Of a stretch of DNA of 64,000 nt, positions 33,957-45,354 are shown one piece after another. Positions within the stretch are counted from its first letter, which is position 1. Every line of letters begins with the position of its first letter. The translations under genes were made by a program, and so were the position numbers. The stretch is from Pyrrhosoma nymphula (Eukaryota > Arthropoda > Insecta > Odonata > Coenagrionidae), in contig OY754329.1 in the NCBI GenBank assembly GCA_963573305.1, forward strand, positions 20,365,200 to 20,429,199. The letters run 5' to 3'. Below the pieces are notes generated by a model. That model was given only the letters and a program-made list of their open reading frames with translations, had not been told where the DNA came from and did not search any database.

Positions 33957-35420
33957 TCATGCTTAATTTAGGAGGACCCCGGACCGCCCTTCCTCCTGAG
34001 GGGTATTCAAAACCCCATGGTAGATAATGGGTTTACCCAAAATTTATTATAATTGATAACATCTTGGGAAGAAAGTGTTTAGAAATACGGTGCTAATCAA
34101 CCTTATTGGTCGCGGCAGCTAAAAATCGAAATCTACAATTATATGGAAAATCTGTTCTCCAAACTGTAATAAACTCAAGGCAGCACAAAGACAATTCATG
34201 GTGTATTAGGGATAGACGTCCTCCGAAGTACTCAATTTTTCCCAAGTATCCTCGTTTCAAGCGGAAGTCATTTGGCAGCCACACCTTTAGAGTTTTTTTG
34301 ATGACTGTTAGCCGGGATCAAACACTGATTTTCCGGAGTTTTTTTCCAAAATCATACTCACAAGAGATCTCACAGCTCTTGTGTTCACTAATTGGATTGC
34401 TTCTAATTAATTATTCTGTGGTGCAATAAGCATTGGAACTGCACAATGCAAGGAAACAGCGAAATGAATAGTGAACTCCCTTTTGGATTACGGCTGACAC
34501 ATTACGGCCTGCTTGTTGATATAAAAGAATTATTTTTCGAGCTTACGGCGTTTTCGTATCGAATTTATTTACTTATTTTGGAATAGCAGACGCTGCCGTG
34601 TCACAATACCATACACTACGCGTATTTTTCAAATTCTCCATTTTCCCGTTTGCGTTTCACAAAAGTACGCCTTGAATTCAAGAGAATACAGTCACCGACG
34701 CTCCAGAAAGCTTATGGCTTGGGAGCGGAAAAAAACACCACAATCTGTGAAACTAAAAGCCTCCTCCTCCATTGTGTCTCGACATTTTCCTTTCCAATCT
34801 TCGCAAAACCCTCTTGTTCGAGTTTCGGAGAAAAAAACAGGTAAATACTTTTCATGCAGAAGAAATTTTGGCTCGCCGTGCCAAGAGTCTCGGGAGACAA
34901 AAGTCGGGAGATTAAAAAAAAAGAAATGAATCCATCGGGCCGTGAAATGTTTGGTGTGAGGCGTAATGCGATAGAGGTGCGATAGTGGGAGGCGCTCCGA
35001 GGCCATATTGGATGTGTCGCCTGCAGGATAAAATGTCGCTCATCTCGTGGGACCACCTGTGCATCATTGTTGTGGAAATGGAATGAGCCGCTGACATGTG
35101 TGAACATGTCCCTACGTGTTTGTGAGAGAGATATGTGTGGCTGTAGGCATGTGGAAATCAACCTCGTATTGTTTGCCGCGAGAACAACGTGCCTCTTTGC
35201 GAGAAAAGGGGTTCCAAAGGAAATGGAAATTTCTCTGGCTGCGACAACTCCTGTTCGAAGTTGTGCACATCCTAGGGATGAATCTTCATGGTCGATAATG
35301 TAGGAACATCGATGGTCGGGGTCTATTGATCGAGGTTTTTGCCAAAGATAGTTTGTAATTGATGTTTTCTATCAATCTAACCACACTATAAAGGATTTAA
35401 GGTTTTCCCGGCGAATTATA
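33957..35420. other. No recognised feature
   Basis: Several open frames of 60-149 residues overlap on opposite strands at 34650-35300. None shows a known motif, and I treat them as chance. Confidence 0.4.
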
Positions 35421-35471
35421 TAAGTGAACGTTTCTCGGGGTTCACACTGGGTAAGATTATTTAAATGGATC

Positions 35472-35506
35472 AACGTTTCGATGGTTGACTCAGCCATCGT
35501 CATCAG
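35472..35506 (-). ncRNA. Hammerhead-like motif of the 35 kb PLE
   Basis: Minus strand: canonical CTGATGA, extra C, stem II GATGG/CCATC (5 bp), GAAA, stem III ACGT, then T at the cleavage position. The best-preserved example linked to PLE coding sequence in this window. Confidence 0.6.
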
Positions 35507-35544
35507 GATAATGAGTCGAGCGAGGATGCTGGCGGTTATATACA

Positions 35545-36120
35545 AGTTTTATACTTGTATAGCCACAGATGCACCATTGTTGTGGGAGCCGTTACGAGTT
35601 CTTTGATTTTCGTCAATTACTGGGCGCCAAGTCCTACTTAAGTTGAAGCCGTTGTCTCTATTTATGTTATTTTGCTCCATCTGTATCAATATCGCTTCTT
35701 TCGTTATTCTTTCCCAATATATGGACGCCCGGGAAAGTAGTGTGGAATTTGGGAAATCGACACAATGACCAAGGGCAAGGCTATGCTCTGCTAATGCAGA
35801 CTTTTCCGGTTGGAAATGCCTAATACTTCTTTCATGCTCTTTGATTCTTTTCTCGATGGTCCTTCCTGTCTTGCCAATATATGCCCTACCACACTCGCAT
35901 GGTATGAGGTATACCCCTGTTGTTTACAGGCCGAGGTTGTCCTTAAAGGTGACTAGGAAATTTTTGAGTTTAGCAGGCGGTATATGTATCGTTTCCACTC
36001 TGTGTCGTTTTAATATGCTCGATATCTTGTTAGATATAGATGATATATAAGGAAGGCAAGCCTTAGCGATGGGTTTTTCTTTCTCTTCCAACATCTCCGC
36101 TTCATTGGCGGTGAACGTTC
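35545..36120 (-). pseudogene. GIY-YIG endonuclease remnant (PLE, 35 kb)
   Basis: Order on the minus strand: NKISSILKRHRVETIHIPP linker, FKDNLGL, a stop (TAA at 35924-35926), then GVYLIPCECGRAYIGKTGRT, IEKRIKEHERSI, SALAEHSLALGH, FPNSTLLSR, ERITKEAILIQ and NRDNGFNLSRTWRPV. These are the conserved steps of the PLE endonuclease: a cysteine-containing GVY..PC.CG.AYIGKTGR, then H, AEH...GH, and the REAI.I...NRD.G..LS..W.P end. The single stop ahead of the domain is the main visible lesion. Confidence 0.85.
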
Positions 36121-36195
36121 TTTTTAAGGCCAAATGTATTGAAAAGTTGATCCATTTAAATAATCTTACCCAGTGTGAAACCCGAGAAACCTTCA

Positions 36196-36489
36196 ATTAT
36201 AACCAAACTAGGTTTTAAAAGGCGCCCATGGACTTTTTCAAGGAAGTAAATGAATGATATCATGAGTTTATTCCCAACACCAAAAAAATACATTATTTCC
36301 GATCATTTACGAGAGAGAGCAACGTACAGTTATCCGTGTGAGAATACCGCTGTTTGGAGTTGAAGTTCAACGTTGTCAAACGACTGACCCCCTGCGACTT
36401 GTTGATTGTAATCGCATATATGCCGGAATCAGTGGTATTTGTCATCGTCGCAAGATGAAAGGGAGCGTTGTCGCAGTCGGAGCCTAATC
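36196..36489. other. No recognised feature
   Basis: Short unassigned spacer. Confidence 0.3.
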
Positions 36490-37014
36490 AGAAAAGATTC
36501 TCGCTTTTATGAAATTTATCGCAAGCAGTTGAGTAACGGCATTTTAAAATTTAAGTGACTGTGTCTCCATCTTACAACGATCCTTACAGAGTCAGTGAGT
36601 GAGTGACAAGGGCTTTTCTTATACAGAGTGTCCCATTGATCGTATGTCATTTCTAACCTATAATTTCAGACACTTTATTTCGTGCCATATGGATGAAATT
36701 TGGTACAGAGGTAGAAAAAGGTCGTAAGTTTTGTTCAGTGTAAGCAACATTTTATAAATACAACCTTTTGACCCCAGAAATAGGGTCCAACCAAGAATCC
36801 AAATTTTTTCTTACTGAATTTCAATGTTAAATTATTCGAAATACAAAAATGACAGAATTTCTTTGCGAAACTTTCAATTTTCAGGTTTCTGGGCACAAGA
36901 AACACGATGGAAGAACTGTCAAGTTCGAAAATGCAACCGTGACCCCTGAAAGAGCACAGTCAAGGTCATAGGGGTGACGAAAAGCGAATCGCCGCTACAA
37001 ACCTGTCGAATCAT
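36490..37014. repeat. Dispersed repeats: 12 kb family (inverse) and GTGTCCCAT element, copy 1
   Basis: 36490-36623 is the inverse of 12330-12540 with only one 41-bp unit. From 36624 (CAGAGTGTCCCATTGATCG) to about 37014 the sequence matches 46538-46936 in the same orientation. The start resembles a Tc/mariner-type terminus but no second inverted end was found. Confidence 0.6.
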
Positions 37015-37411
37015 AGGATAGGATAGTCATAGAATGCATAGATATGTAGATACCACACTTCAAGATGTCGCAGGGGAATGTGGAAGGAGATTTAAGTACG
37101 CCAGCCATGAAGAAGGGAGGGAAAAGGACGGAAGTTAATTGCATGTTAACATAGTACCTTTGCGCCTCTCTCTGATTTCGTAGTTATCACTAATGGTGCG
37201 TAGGAAGACGCAGTTTTAGTTCTTCTCTCTCTTCAACGGTAGGTTTATATTTTTGTTACTTAGTCGCTAATAAATGCTCTAGAGCAATAAATAGTTTTCT
37301 TTTTCATTTATTGTATCTGTTACTATTTTTTTACTTTCTCAAGTTGAACCCATATCCGAATTCACATCACGAAGGCATCAGAATAAATCTTACAGGGTAG
37401 AGTTAAGTATC

Positions 37412-37613
37412 AGTTAAGACAGCGGTTCCCAAACTTTTTCTTTCCGCGACCCATTTTAGCCCCCCGCGACCCCCTAAAAATAACAAACAATGTGTACATT
37501 CAAATGATATTGTTTTTAAAGTAATTACAATCCTCATCTCGCGACCCCTTTCCGAACGGCCCGCGACTCCCCTGGGGGTCGCGACCCCCAGTTTGGGAAC
37601 CGCTGAGTTAAGA
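37412..37613. mobile_element. hAT MITE with perfect 8-bp duplication
   Basis: AGTTAAGA at 37412-37419 and 37606-37613 flanks a 186-bp element (37420-37605) with CAGCGGTTCCCAAACTTTTT and the inverse AGTTTGGGAACCGCTG at the ends. The CAGCGGTTC.CAAACTT terminus is typical of widespread hAT MITEs. Internal GCGACCC repeats occur. Confidence 0.9.
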
Positions 37614-37760
37614 GTTTCAGGCTTAACTTTGTGGAAACGCGACACATGAAATAATATCTCGCTTTGTACATTCCACACTTTTATTATTTTTACCGGCCAT
37701 GGTTTGGACATTCTCATCCGACTTGCAGCAGCTGAGAGAACCTACTGGAGCCTAGTCAAA

Positions 37761-37863
37761 GTGCGATATTCCACAGAGGAAAAATCATTCGCCTTGACCG
37801 GGATTCGAACCCGGTTCCCTCGATTTCAGGCCGAGTGCTTTATCCAGTTAAGCTACCGAGGCG
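37761..37863 (-). mobile_element. tRNA-derived SINE with near-complete cloverleaf head
   Basis: The minus strand from 37863 folds as a tRNA: acceptor 6/7 pairs (CGCCTCG with CAAGGCG), A box TAGCTTAACTGG, anticodon stem CTCGG/TCGAG with loop CCTGAAA (position 33 is C), and T arm with B box GGGTTCGAATCCCGG. It continues into GCGAATGATTTTTCCTCTG, which recurs at 38.1 and 16.6 kb, so it is a SINE and not a tRNA gene. Confidence 0.7.
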
Positions 37864-38035
37864 TCCTTCTTCCCTGTGGATTATTTGGTGGCTTAATAGG
37901 AGCATGGTGGTCAGGACTGCTAGACATATGATGTCATTAGCAGTCCAAGTCGTGCGCTGAGCGCCACAGTCCGCGAGGATAAAGCCGTACATAGAACACA
38001 TTGAGGTGTTCGTTCTTTGACTAATTTTGAGGATA

Positions 38036-38124
38036 CCGGGACTAGTCACGGTAGTTACCTTTACGGAGTCACCCGCAAGTGCACATAAGTGCGATATTCC
38101 ACAGAGGAAAAATCATTCGCCTTG
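38036..38124 (-). mobile_element. SINE body fragment (headless)
   Basis: Carries the body shared with 37761-37790 and extends it through GCACTTATGTGCACTTGCGG to ACCGTGACTAGTCCCGG. The tRNA head is missing. About 250 bp from the previous copy in the same orientation. Confidence 0.65.
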
Positions 38125-38777
38125 TTCTATGTATAGTATTAAGTATTTTGAGTAATTGATGGGTGAAAAGTGGACTAGAAGTTTGTCAAATATGAACTTC
38201 ACTGGGTTTAAAAGAATTTACAGCCTTAAGTTACAAATGTGTCCTCCAAAATCTGGACATATTTAAAAATTAAAATAGGGCACGTAATTCCTTTTGGAAA
38301 TCGCTGTCGTTGAGAATGCTTAACTTGTGTTTTGAGGTGATTGACTGGTTTATTCTTTGCATTTAATGCCAAAGTATCATGAATCCAATGAAGAAGTCTT
38401 ATTTGAAGGTGGAGAGATTATTTAGGACACCAGAAATAAGACTTATTGAAGAATAAAACGGTTGGCTGAGAGGAGAGTTGAGTGGAGAGCTAAAGCTACC
38501 CAATCTTTCGATTAATGAATGTTGATGATGAAGAATAGGCTGGTAATAATGAGAGCGTAATATCCGGAGTACAGAGTTAACCCTGGAAAAAACTATAAAT
38601 AAAGGCAATATTTATTTTTTCCCTGCAGCTTTGTTGAAAACATTGCTCCATATCTCATGAAAGCTATGTTTCATGGCTGCTATAGACAAAGATCATGGGG
38701 TGAAGAGAGATAAAATCTTTGAAAGCCACTGTGATGAATATTATGTTTAAGAATGTGCGTTATGCGAGAATAACTTT
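38125..38777. other. No recognised feature
   Basis: AT-rich spacer. Confidence 0.3.
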
Positions 38778-38974
38778 GCTGGTGATGTTGAAGGTTGTTC
38801 GGGCTTCCCACCGGGTTAAACTCTCCATCTCTGCCAACGTTTCGATGTATACGTGTCGTCCATCGTCTTTAGGGCATGCCCTGATGACTATGGATAACAT
38901 ATATTACATCAAAACGTCGGTAGAGATGGAGAGTTTAACCCGGTGGGAAGCCCGAATAACCTTCAACATCACCA
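38778..38974. mobile_element. Penelope-type foldback with hammerhead-like motifs
   Basis: Arms 38778-38870 and 38881-38974 share TGGTGATGTTGAAGGTT, GGGCTTCCCACCGGGTTAAA and ACTCTCCATCTC. The minus arm has CTAAAGA, extra C, GATG/CATC and GAAACGTT (38836-38872). The plus arm has CTGATGAC but AAAACGTC (38881-38918). Each arm has one core defect. Confidence 0.7.
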
Positions 38975-40736
38975 TACGCCGGGATATCATTAGATCTTTC
39001 TTAACATTGCTGGTGTTCGCTAGGGGAAGGTCAATGTGGACGTTCGGATTCACTTGACTCTTCTCCACCCTGATGGCTAAGTATCTATTTTATTCTAGGA
39101 ATGGGCTTTGAGAAAATATAAGAAAATAAAATGATTCAAAAAATATTTGTCAGAAAATCATTATTAATCGCATCTGGTACATTAACTTTGACTAGAAAGG
39201 CACGCCATATTTTGAAAACTGACCTTGCAGTGATGTACAGAAACTAGGCACCACAATTTTTAATTAGCGGTCTTTGATCTAATGTTGGAGAGAATAAGTA
39301 CGCACTATAAACAGGTCGTTGAAAGTTCCATTTTTTTGTTCTGCGCACTTTTGATAGTGCAGCAAAAATATTTTATTTAGTTTTGCACACATACAACTCC
39401 TCATTGATCTATTATGAAAGCTTTATTGATCGCCACAGTTGTCAATATTCAATGACGCATCTTACGAGATTTGCTGTCTCGGAGTCTCAAAAATATATCT
39501 TCTGCTGCTAGCTCTACCTTCACTCCAGCAAAATAGCAAATGGATAGAATTTTCAGTGAATGCGTCGTGTGTGAGACGCTACCGTTTGAGGAACGTCCAA
39601 AATGTCGCGAATCCTGTTGTTTGTGGAGGGTAGTTGAAGTCCGATCAGCAGCTCCTCTTCCTGCCTAATGTCGTGTACTGTACGCGCACCGCATCAATCC
39701 CCGAGATTTCCTTCTGAGGAACAATTTTATTCCGCACGTCCCCCCTTCATCCATCAAGGAGGCAGGGAAGCGTGGTTACAAAGGCCTTCGATATCTTCCC
39801 TCTTATCCCTCAGGAGAAGAGGGGCGGTTCCCTGGGGGCTCTGGAATGCATCCCATCTTCCTACTCCTTAGAAAGAAACCGCCGCGGTGTGATCCCCTGA
39901 CGGGGGGGGGGGGAGGGGGAAGAGACCCTTGTGCCAAAGGCTTTGGAGAGAAGAGGATCGGAGCCAGCCTTGCTCGCACACACTCAAGAGGCGACGATCA
40001 ATTCTGCATTGTTTCAGGGACGGGTATGCAACTATGGGTCTACTGTGGGCGTTGTGTTGAGGTTGGTATAATTAATACGTGCGACTTTTTCTGGGAGAGG
40101 CTATTTATTTCGGCAAGCACGACTGTGTGACCGCAGCGTCAATACATTGTGCCTACGATATACTAGGCCTACGCTTATTTTTGAAAATTGGTTTTTATTT
40201 TGAATTCGTCCTTTCAAAATAGTTGTTTTGGTGAGAACAAATACATTTCAGGCTGGTTGATGTGTGACTACCCATAGCTGTGCCTAAGGGGTCAAAGTGC
40301 AGGTGCACTAGAATAAGCGGATTTCGATGCCAGACACACATCTATATAGTAATTCGCTGATTGTAGAATTCCATAGGGGCGAAAATTTTAACCATTTTTC
40401 CGTATCTTGAAGCCATCATGGAGTAATATTTCTCCGCACCGGCCTAGCTGCCCTACGGGCACGACCGGCGCCCGACGATTTTTGATATTTTTTATCGTCA
40501 ATTCAGCCGCATCGTACGCTCGTTGTATTACGATGCATATTAAAGCATTGCTTTGTAATCATTTTGGTATCTCCTGTTATTCATCCAAGCTAATCATTTG
40601 AGGCCTGTGGCGTGGGGTTAAATGATCGGCAGTCCTCTAAGTTTCTCTGCCTTGACATAGTGAATACATAGAATAGTCTCTTCTTTTTTGGCCAAATAAT
40701 TTCAGTGAGGTTTCAGCGTCAATTTCCCTTGCAAGC
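38975..40736. other. No recognised feature
   Basis: 39650-40000 is GC-richer with a G run at 39902-39919. Open frames there appear compositional. 40080-40660 has no recognised content. Confidence 0.35.
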
Positions 40737-41192
40737 GTGTGGTTGCGTCGAAATCTATTTCAAGTGAAACAGTTTGTTTGCACAATGGCGTGGATGCGGA
40801 GTGGAGCTGTGATTGACCTTGTTGGGAAAGAATCTGTGGAGTTTCAAGTATTATCAAAACTTCCAACAATACGTGAGGTACTGTGTGTGTTATTTTTATA
40901 CATGAGAAAAAATCATGACGTCCGGGACGCAGCTAGGATTGCAATGAAAGCATTGTGTATCGTCGATACACACACTGGCAAAGATAATATGCACACTTGT
41001 CTCTTCCAAGCTGGTCTCCGCCTTATACTTATGTATAGGAGTCCCCCGTCCAATCCAGCGACCTTGGCGCCACTCAACTGCTTTCGTACATCACCGCCCT
41101 TCGACCGCCTCCTGGGTCTTCGCGAATGCTTCGGGGTTCGCGAATGTCCCTTCACGCGACCCGCCACAGGCGTTACATCGTCGTTCAACTAA
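40737..41192 (+). CDS. Unrecognised ORF with LPT.REVL.VLF motif
   Basis: A 151-residue open frame; a more natural start is the ATG at about 40785 (MAWMRSG). Residues about 40-70 read LSKLPTIREVLCVLFLYMRK, followed by DVRDAARIAMKAL. LPT...VL.VLFY..R......A is a pattern I associate with uncharacterised, repeated arthropod proteins, possibly transposon-derived; this is from memory and unverified. The C-terminal half is proline-rich and may be out-of-family. I cannot say whether it is an exon or a remnant. Confidence 0.3.
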   Translation: MWLRRNLFQVKQFVCTMAWMRSGAVIDLVGKESVEFQVLSKLPTIREVLCVLFLYMRKNHDVRDAARIAMKALCIVDTHTGKDNMHTCLFQAGLRLILMYRSPPSNPATLAPLNCFRTSPPFDRLLGLRECFGVRECPFTRPATGVTSSFN

Positions 41193-41277
41193 AGCCCGTT
41201 TTGCGCGCGATATGTGATCCAGCACGAGCGCTAGTATGCTAGCCGATGCTTGATAGGTAATTTGTAGACGGAATTTA

Positions 41278-41575
41278 GTATGATTGTTGCCTTGCTCTAA
41301 AGTTTCACAACATTTTTAAACTTTCAAATATTGTATCCTAAAGTAGTGCATCGCATTTTGATGTATCACAAGAACGGGCAGTGTATGCACAGAGCCAAAC
41401 CTGTTTGATATAATCTTTAATGTTAATGATTTTTGCCTTGTTTTAAAGTTTCACAGCATTTTTAAACTTGCAAATATTTTATCCTAAAATAGTGACTTGG
41501 ATTTTAATGTATCACAATAACAGGCATGGTATACATAGAGCTAAATCTGTTTGAAATAATCTTTTATGTATTTCT
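41278..41575 (+). repeat. Tandem duplication, unit about 147 bp
   Basis: Two diverged copies; aligned landmarks AAAGTTTCACA (about 41299 and 41446), TTTTTAAACTT and GATGTATCACAA / AATGTATCACAA. Confidence 0.75.
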
Positions 41576-42611
41576 GGATGAAAAAGTGTTTCCCTATGGG
41601 TAAATATGATATGAGTTTGCATGGAGGGGTTGAGCTCATTCTATATGCTCTTCCATTGGCTTGTGACCCATGGCTTTAGCATAGCGTTGAAGGTTGAAGG
41701 ATCTTTTAATTTTAAATCCCGTTTCACACGATAATTATTACAGAACAAGACCTACAATGCGTGTGACGGCTTGTTACGATGAAAACACGGATTCCCGAGC
41801 AGTCACCGAAGTCAAGCATCATTAAGCTCGGCTCGAATTTGGAGGGTAGAGCCTCTTACATCCGACTCCTGTTGCCTCTGTCAGCAAGTGGCAGACAGGA
41901 CTTGCGAAATGAGCAGTCAAAGCACGTTAAACTAAAATACTAACAATACCTAGTATGTAAAATGGTGATTGATTTGAGGGCAAAATATAGAATGCTTTTT
42001 GCCGTCCTATTAGTTTTTACACGGCCAGTGAACTTGTATTAGCGAGTAAGCGGTATTTTCATTGATATCGAAGCGTATGTCTACTACAAATTTAAAATAC
42101 GTATTCTATGCCAGCTTGTTACGGACAGAAAACTGCCAAGATTTTTCCCTTATTTTTTATTTCACAGCAATAAAATTATCTCGATAGCCACTCGGGGATT
42201 CAGCGCTGTATCCTAAAGTACAGATTAAACTGAGACCGTTAAAGCTAACGTGATTTGTCGGCAGCTACTAGAACTTCGAAGAGTGAGGAACAAACTAGTT
42301 CCACATAAATTATGAAATCAAGTCACCCATCCTCGTATGATAGCAATCATCTGACTCAAAATAACACGATGCTGAAAGCGTGTTCATACTAGCAAGCATT
42401 CTCGGAGTTGTGCTGGAACAAGCATCGAATAACGCGGGCTAAAGTGTAGCAAAGTACCGAAGAACAACGCCTCCCGGCTTTTTCCGACTTGTGTACCCTT
42501 TGGTGCTCCATTTCCCGAGATAATATATACCCAACTCACCTATAAGTATTCTTTGGAGTATTCATATTTGCTACAGTGCTTCCGCTATAATTGATATTTT
42601 CTCTCGCACTC
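41576..42611. other. No recognised feature
   Basis: Nothing recognised. Confidence 0.3.
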
Positions 42612-43223
42612 TTAAGGCTCGTTCACAACAACTTAACTTGGTGTAACTTGACTTATTCTCTCGTCGAAGGCGAACCAGTGCGCGAAATTTCTAACCAATC
42701 ACAACCCACCACTGCCTAATTCAATCTTACAATCGATTGATGAGGCCTATCGATAGTGTGAGTTTCGAGAGTTGTAGTAAGCTCCCCCGAAACAGCTCAG
42801 TTGATATGTGAAGTATTAATTGTAAATAGAGAGTTGAACTATAGAAGTATTAAAATGGAAGGTTTGTTGAACATGTGATGGTTATTTCGCACTGACTCGA
42901 TCAACTTATCCTCATCCATTTTCGCTTAAACGTATCCACATACGACTTCACAAAAAAATCACGTTTTCAATATGGATGCTCGAGAAAATATCGAGAGTAG
43001 CAATCGATTGCTGTCCGACTAGTGATAGTAGAGCATGCCATGCTATTGGCTGGAATTAAGAAAAAGTTGAGCTGAGCTCAACTCCAGGCTCGTTACGCCA
43101 AGTCGAGTTACGTTGCTTAAAGTCGTTGCGAACTAGTAGACGCTATTCTCAAGGTCTCATCTCTGGCGTTGCGCCGAGTCCAGCCAAGTTACGCCAAGTT
43201 AAGTTGTTGTGAACGAGCCTTTA
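42612..43223. mobile_element. Harbinger-like MITE (AGGCTCGTTCACAACA ends)
   Basis: TTA at 42612-42614 and 43221-43223 flank a 606-bp element beginning AGGCTCGTTCACAACAACTT and ending with the inverse. A 3-bp TTA duplication with A/GG-type ends suits PIF/Harbinger. Motifs such as AACTTAACTTGG and CAAGTTACGCCAAGTTAAG recur subterminally. Confidence 0.75.
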
Positions 43224-43711
43224 TGGTTTAGGAGAACCGCTGCACTAAGAAGACGCTTCCTTAAAGCACGTATCGAATCGAATCAGTCTGAGCAGCACCA
43301 ATTATTAATTACGACTTGAATGATATTTGAACCTGGATGTAAAATGCTCGGCCTATTGGACTTTCTTAGCTACAACTCCATTTTAATTTATAGCAAATTT
43401 CCGAGCGAGTTCTGTTTTCACTACGAGTTTTTCGAAGAGAAAATATTATTGTAAAAACAAACCCAACCGCAATGGTTATGGATGGATAGAACCAGGGATA
43501 TTTTTTGAGGTAAATATACTTACGAAATTTGCCTTGAATAATCTCATAATCTGGCGATTCACGCCTAAAATATGCTGCTTGCGGGGTGAGGAACTTCATA
43601 TATTTTATTTCAGGTTTTGGCGAAAATCTTCACCCGTTGAAACTCGTCCAGATCTCGTGAGTTTGACTAGTTTAGGGTGTTAATCCCGGTTCATTAAAGT
43701 GATACTTATTA
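43224..43711. other. No recognised feature
   Basis: Nothing recognised. Confidence 0.3.
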
Positions 43712-44385
43712 CCCTTGAGTAGGTGTCGGCAAACATTTGAGTCAGAGGAGCCCAACCTATTCCTTGTTGCAATTTAAAACTTATTCGAGATTATTATGTT
43801 AATAAATATTTCAACTAAAGGGACTTGCTGACAAGCCGCTTTGGCTTAGCAGGACCACAACTGCACTATTATTTTTTCTCCAACATTTCTTCATTATTGA
43901 TGAAAGACTATTATCCTATACTAAAACTGCTATCCAATTCTATTTTTTATACATTGATGTTCCTTGTTTAAAATGTCATGTTCCATTATTGCAAAACATA
44001 TCATGGAACTAATACTATTTTGTATATGATGATGTAATATTGATTACTTTCTTGATTGATGTCATTAATTATAAAAAAGGGATAAGATCATATATTTTAC
44101 GATGTAAAGTGTGTAATTTGTAATTTTTTTATATTTTTTATATTAAAATGGAAAACAGTTGTAATAAAAAAAATACAGCAAGGAAAATTTCAAAATTATG
44201 TAATAGAAATTTACAGTATAAGTTATATCTTTATTAAATGAAGAAAAAAATCATCATTCTTGTCGTTAAATCCTCCAGAAATTTTAAAAATGAAACGATG
44301 ATTGTTAAATTTGAATTTCCAATTTCACTTCAGAGCCACGTACACATAATAAAAGAGCCGCTCTTTGCCGAACACTGCTCTTGAG
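43712..44385. mobile_element. Non-autonomous hAT element (GTCGGCAAA ends)
   Basis: CCCTTGAG (43712-43719) and CTCTTGAG (44378-44385) match at 7 of 8 positions. The element 43720-44377 starts TAGGTGTCGGCAAACATTT and ends GAGCCGCTCTTTGCCGAACACTG. GTCGGCAAA ends with GAGCCGC subterminal motifs are typical of a common hAT group. The interior is AT-rich and non-coding. Confidence 0.75.
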
Positions 44386-44755
44386 CCATGAGTGAAATGC
44401 ATTTCTCCCTCTGGCACACTTTCACACAAACGGGTATCTACCCTGAAATCGTCCAAGATTGAATGCATCGCAAGAGCTAGCCCCCTCGAGGCGGGACAGT
44501 GCGAAGCGGTGGCCCGGGAAAACTTGCGTGTGGCCGGCCCGGTGCGACTGCCGGAGAAACCAGGAGATATTATGTCGTCAATCTTCGGTGGGAGCAGCTA
44601 TCCTCTTTTATGAGGATGTATTTTGTGGCGAAGAACACGAGAAGGAGCAGTCTGAGAGTGGGTGTGTATGTATGTGCTCGGACTCTTTCTTGTGGATATC
44701 GATCGCGTCCTGCTATATCTCTTTCTCGCTTTTTTCGCCCTTAGTACATCCCTGT
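44386..44755. other. Unassigned; segment resembles 48.0 kb
   Basis: 44625-44740 resembles 47998-48105 (shared CGAGAAGGAG and TGTGGATATCGAT). No gene recognised. Confidence 0.35.
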
Positions 44756-45132
44756 TTGTCTCTTCATTACAATAAAGTTTTGTACTTTTCTGCACTTTTT
44801 GTTTTTTAAAACACACTTTGCGTTTCACCAATTTTACGGCATCGTCAGGTGTAGTAGTTTGTTTGAATATGATATTGTTGTCTTTGTTAGATGAAGAACA
44901 TTAAATTTGATTTTAAAGAAATGTTTACATTAAAAAGATTTCTAAAAGGAAATGAAACAAAAATGAAAAGGAGAGTAAAAAAAGCAAAAACATGAAAATG
45001 ATAACAACAAAAATTTACATACAATGCTTGGCAATAAAAAAGTGTAGAAAAGTAAAAAACTTTATTATAATGAATATTAAAAGTTTCTACAAAATAGAGC
45101 CTGAAGTTTTGGATTTTATCCTCTTGTCTCTT
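44756..45132 (-). mobile_element. Shortened Penelope-like copy with 9-bp duplication
   Basis: TTGTCTCTT at 44756-44764 and 45124-45132 flanks element 44765-45123, whose ends match those of the 13.1 kb PLE. The internal stretch with the GIY-YIG gene is deleted (about 430 bp shorter). A degenerate hammerhead-like motif is at 44820-44848. Because the duplication is intact, it inserted independently. Confidence 0.8.
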
Positions 45133-45354
45133 GTTTCGTTGGTCGGTTACTTGGGCAGGCTAACCGACTACTTAGGTCAGATGCGTCATTGAAGATGGTT
45201 GATAGGGAGGTGAGGGTTATGCGTGGGGCAACCAACTGTCTTTTGCTGGAAATTAGGACATTTTGGTCAGAAAAATGAGGACTTTTGATGACTTAATATC
45301 CCTATCAGGCCTTAAACTGCCTTTGTTTTTTTTACTGTTTAACTTGGTCATTAC
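45133..45354. other. No recognised feature
   Basis: Short unassigned spacer. Confidence 0.3.

Larger units (their letters stand above)
35429..36193 (-). mobile_element. Penelope-like element with inverted ends and GIY-YIG domain
   Basis: Both ends carry the same block in opposite orientation: GTTTCTCGGGGTTCACACTG at 35429 and its inverse near 36193, extending through CCATTTAAATAATCTTACCC. Between them the minus strand encodes a GIY-YIG endonuclease. A hammerhead-like motif lies just inside the left end (35472-35506), downstream of the gene. The RT is missing. Confidence 0.8.

Noticed and set aside
34650..35303. Cluster of frames up to 149 residues
   Set aside because: Heavily overlapping on opposite strands without any conserved motif; consistent with chance.
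37790..37863. tRNA gene on the minus strand
   Set aside because: The cloverleaf is good, but it continues into a body sequence repeated elsewhere, position 33 is C and the anticodon would require a long variable arm. A SINE head is the better reading.
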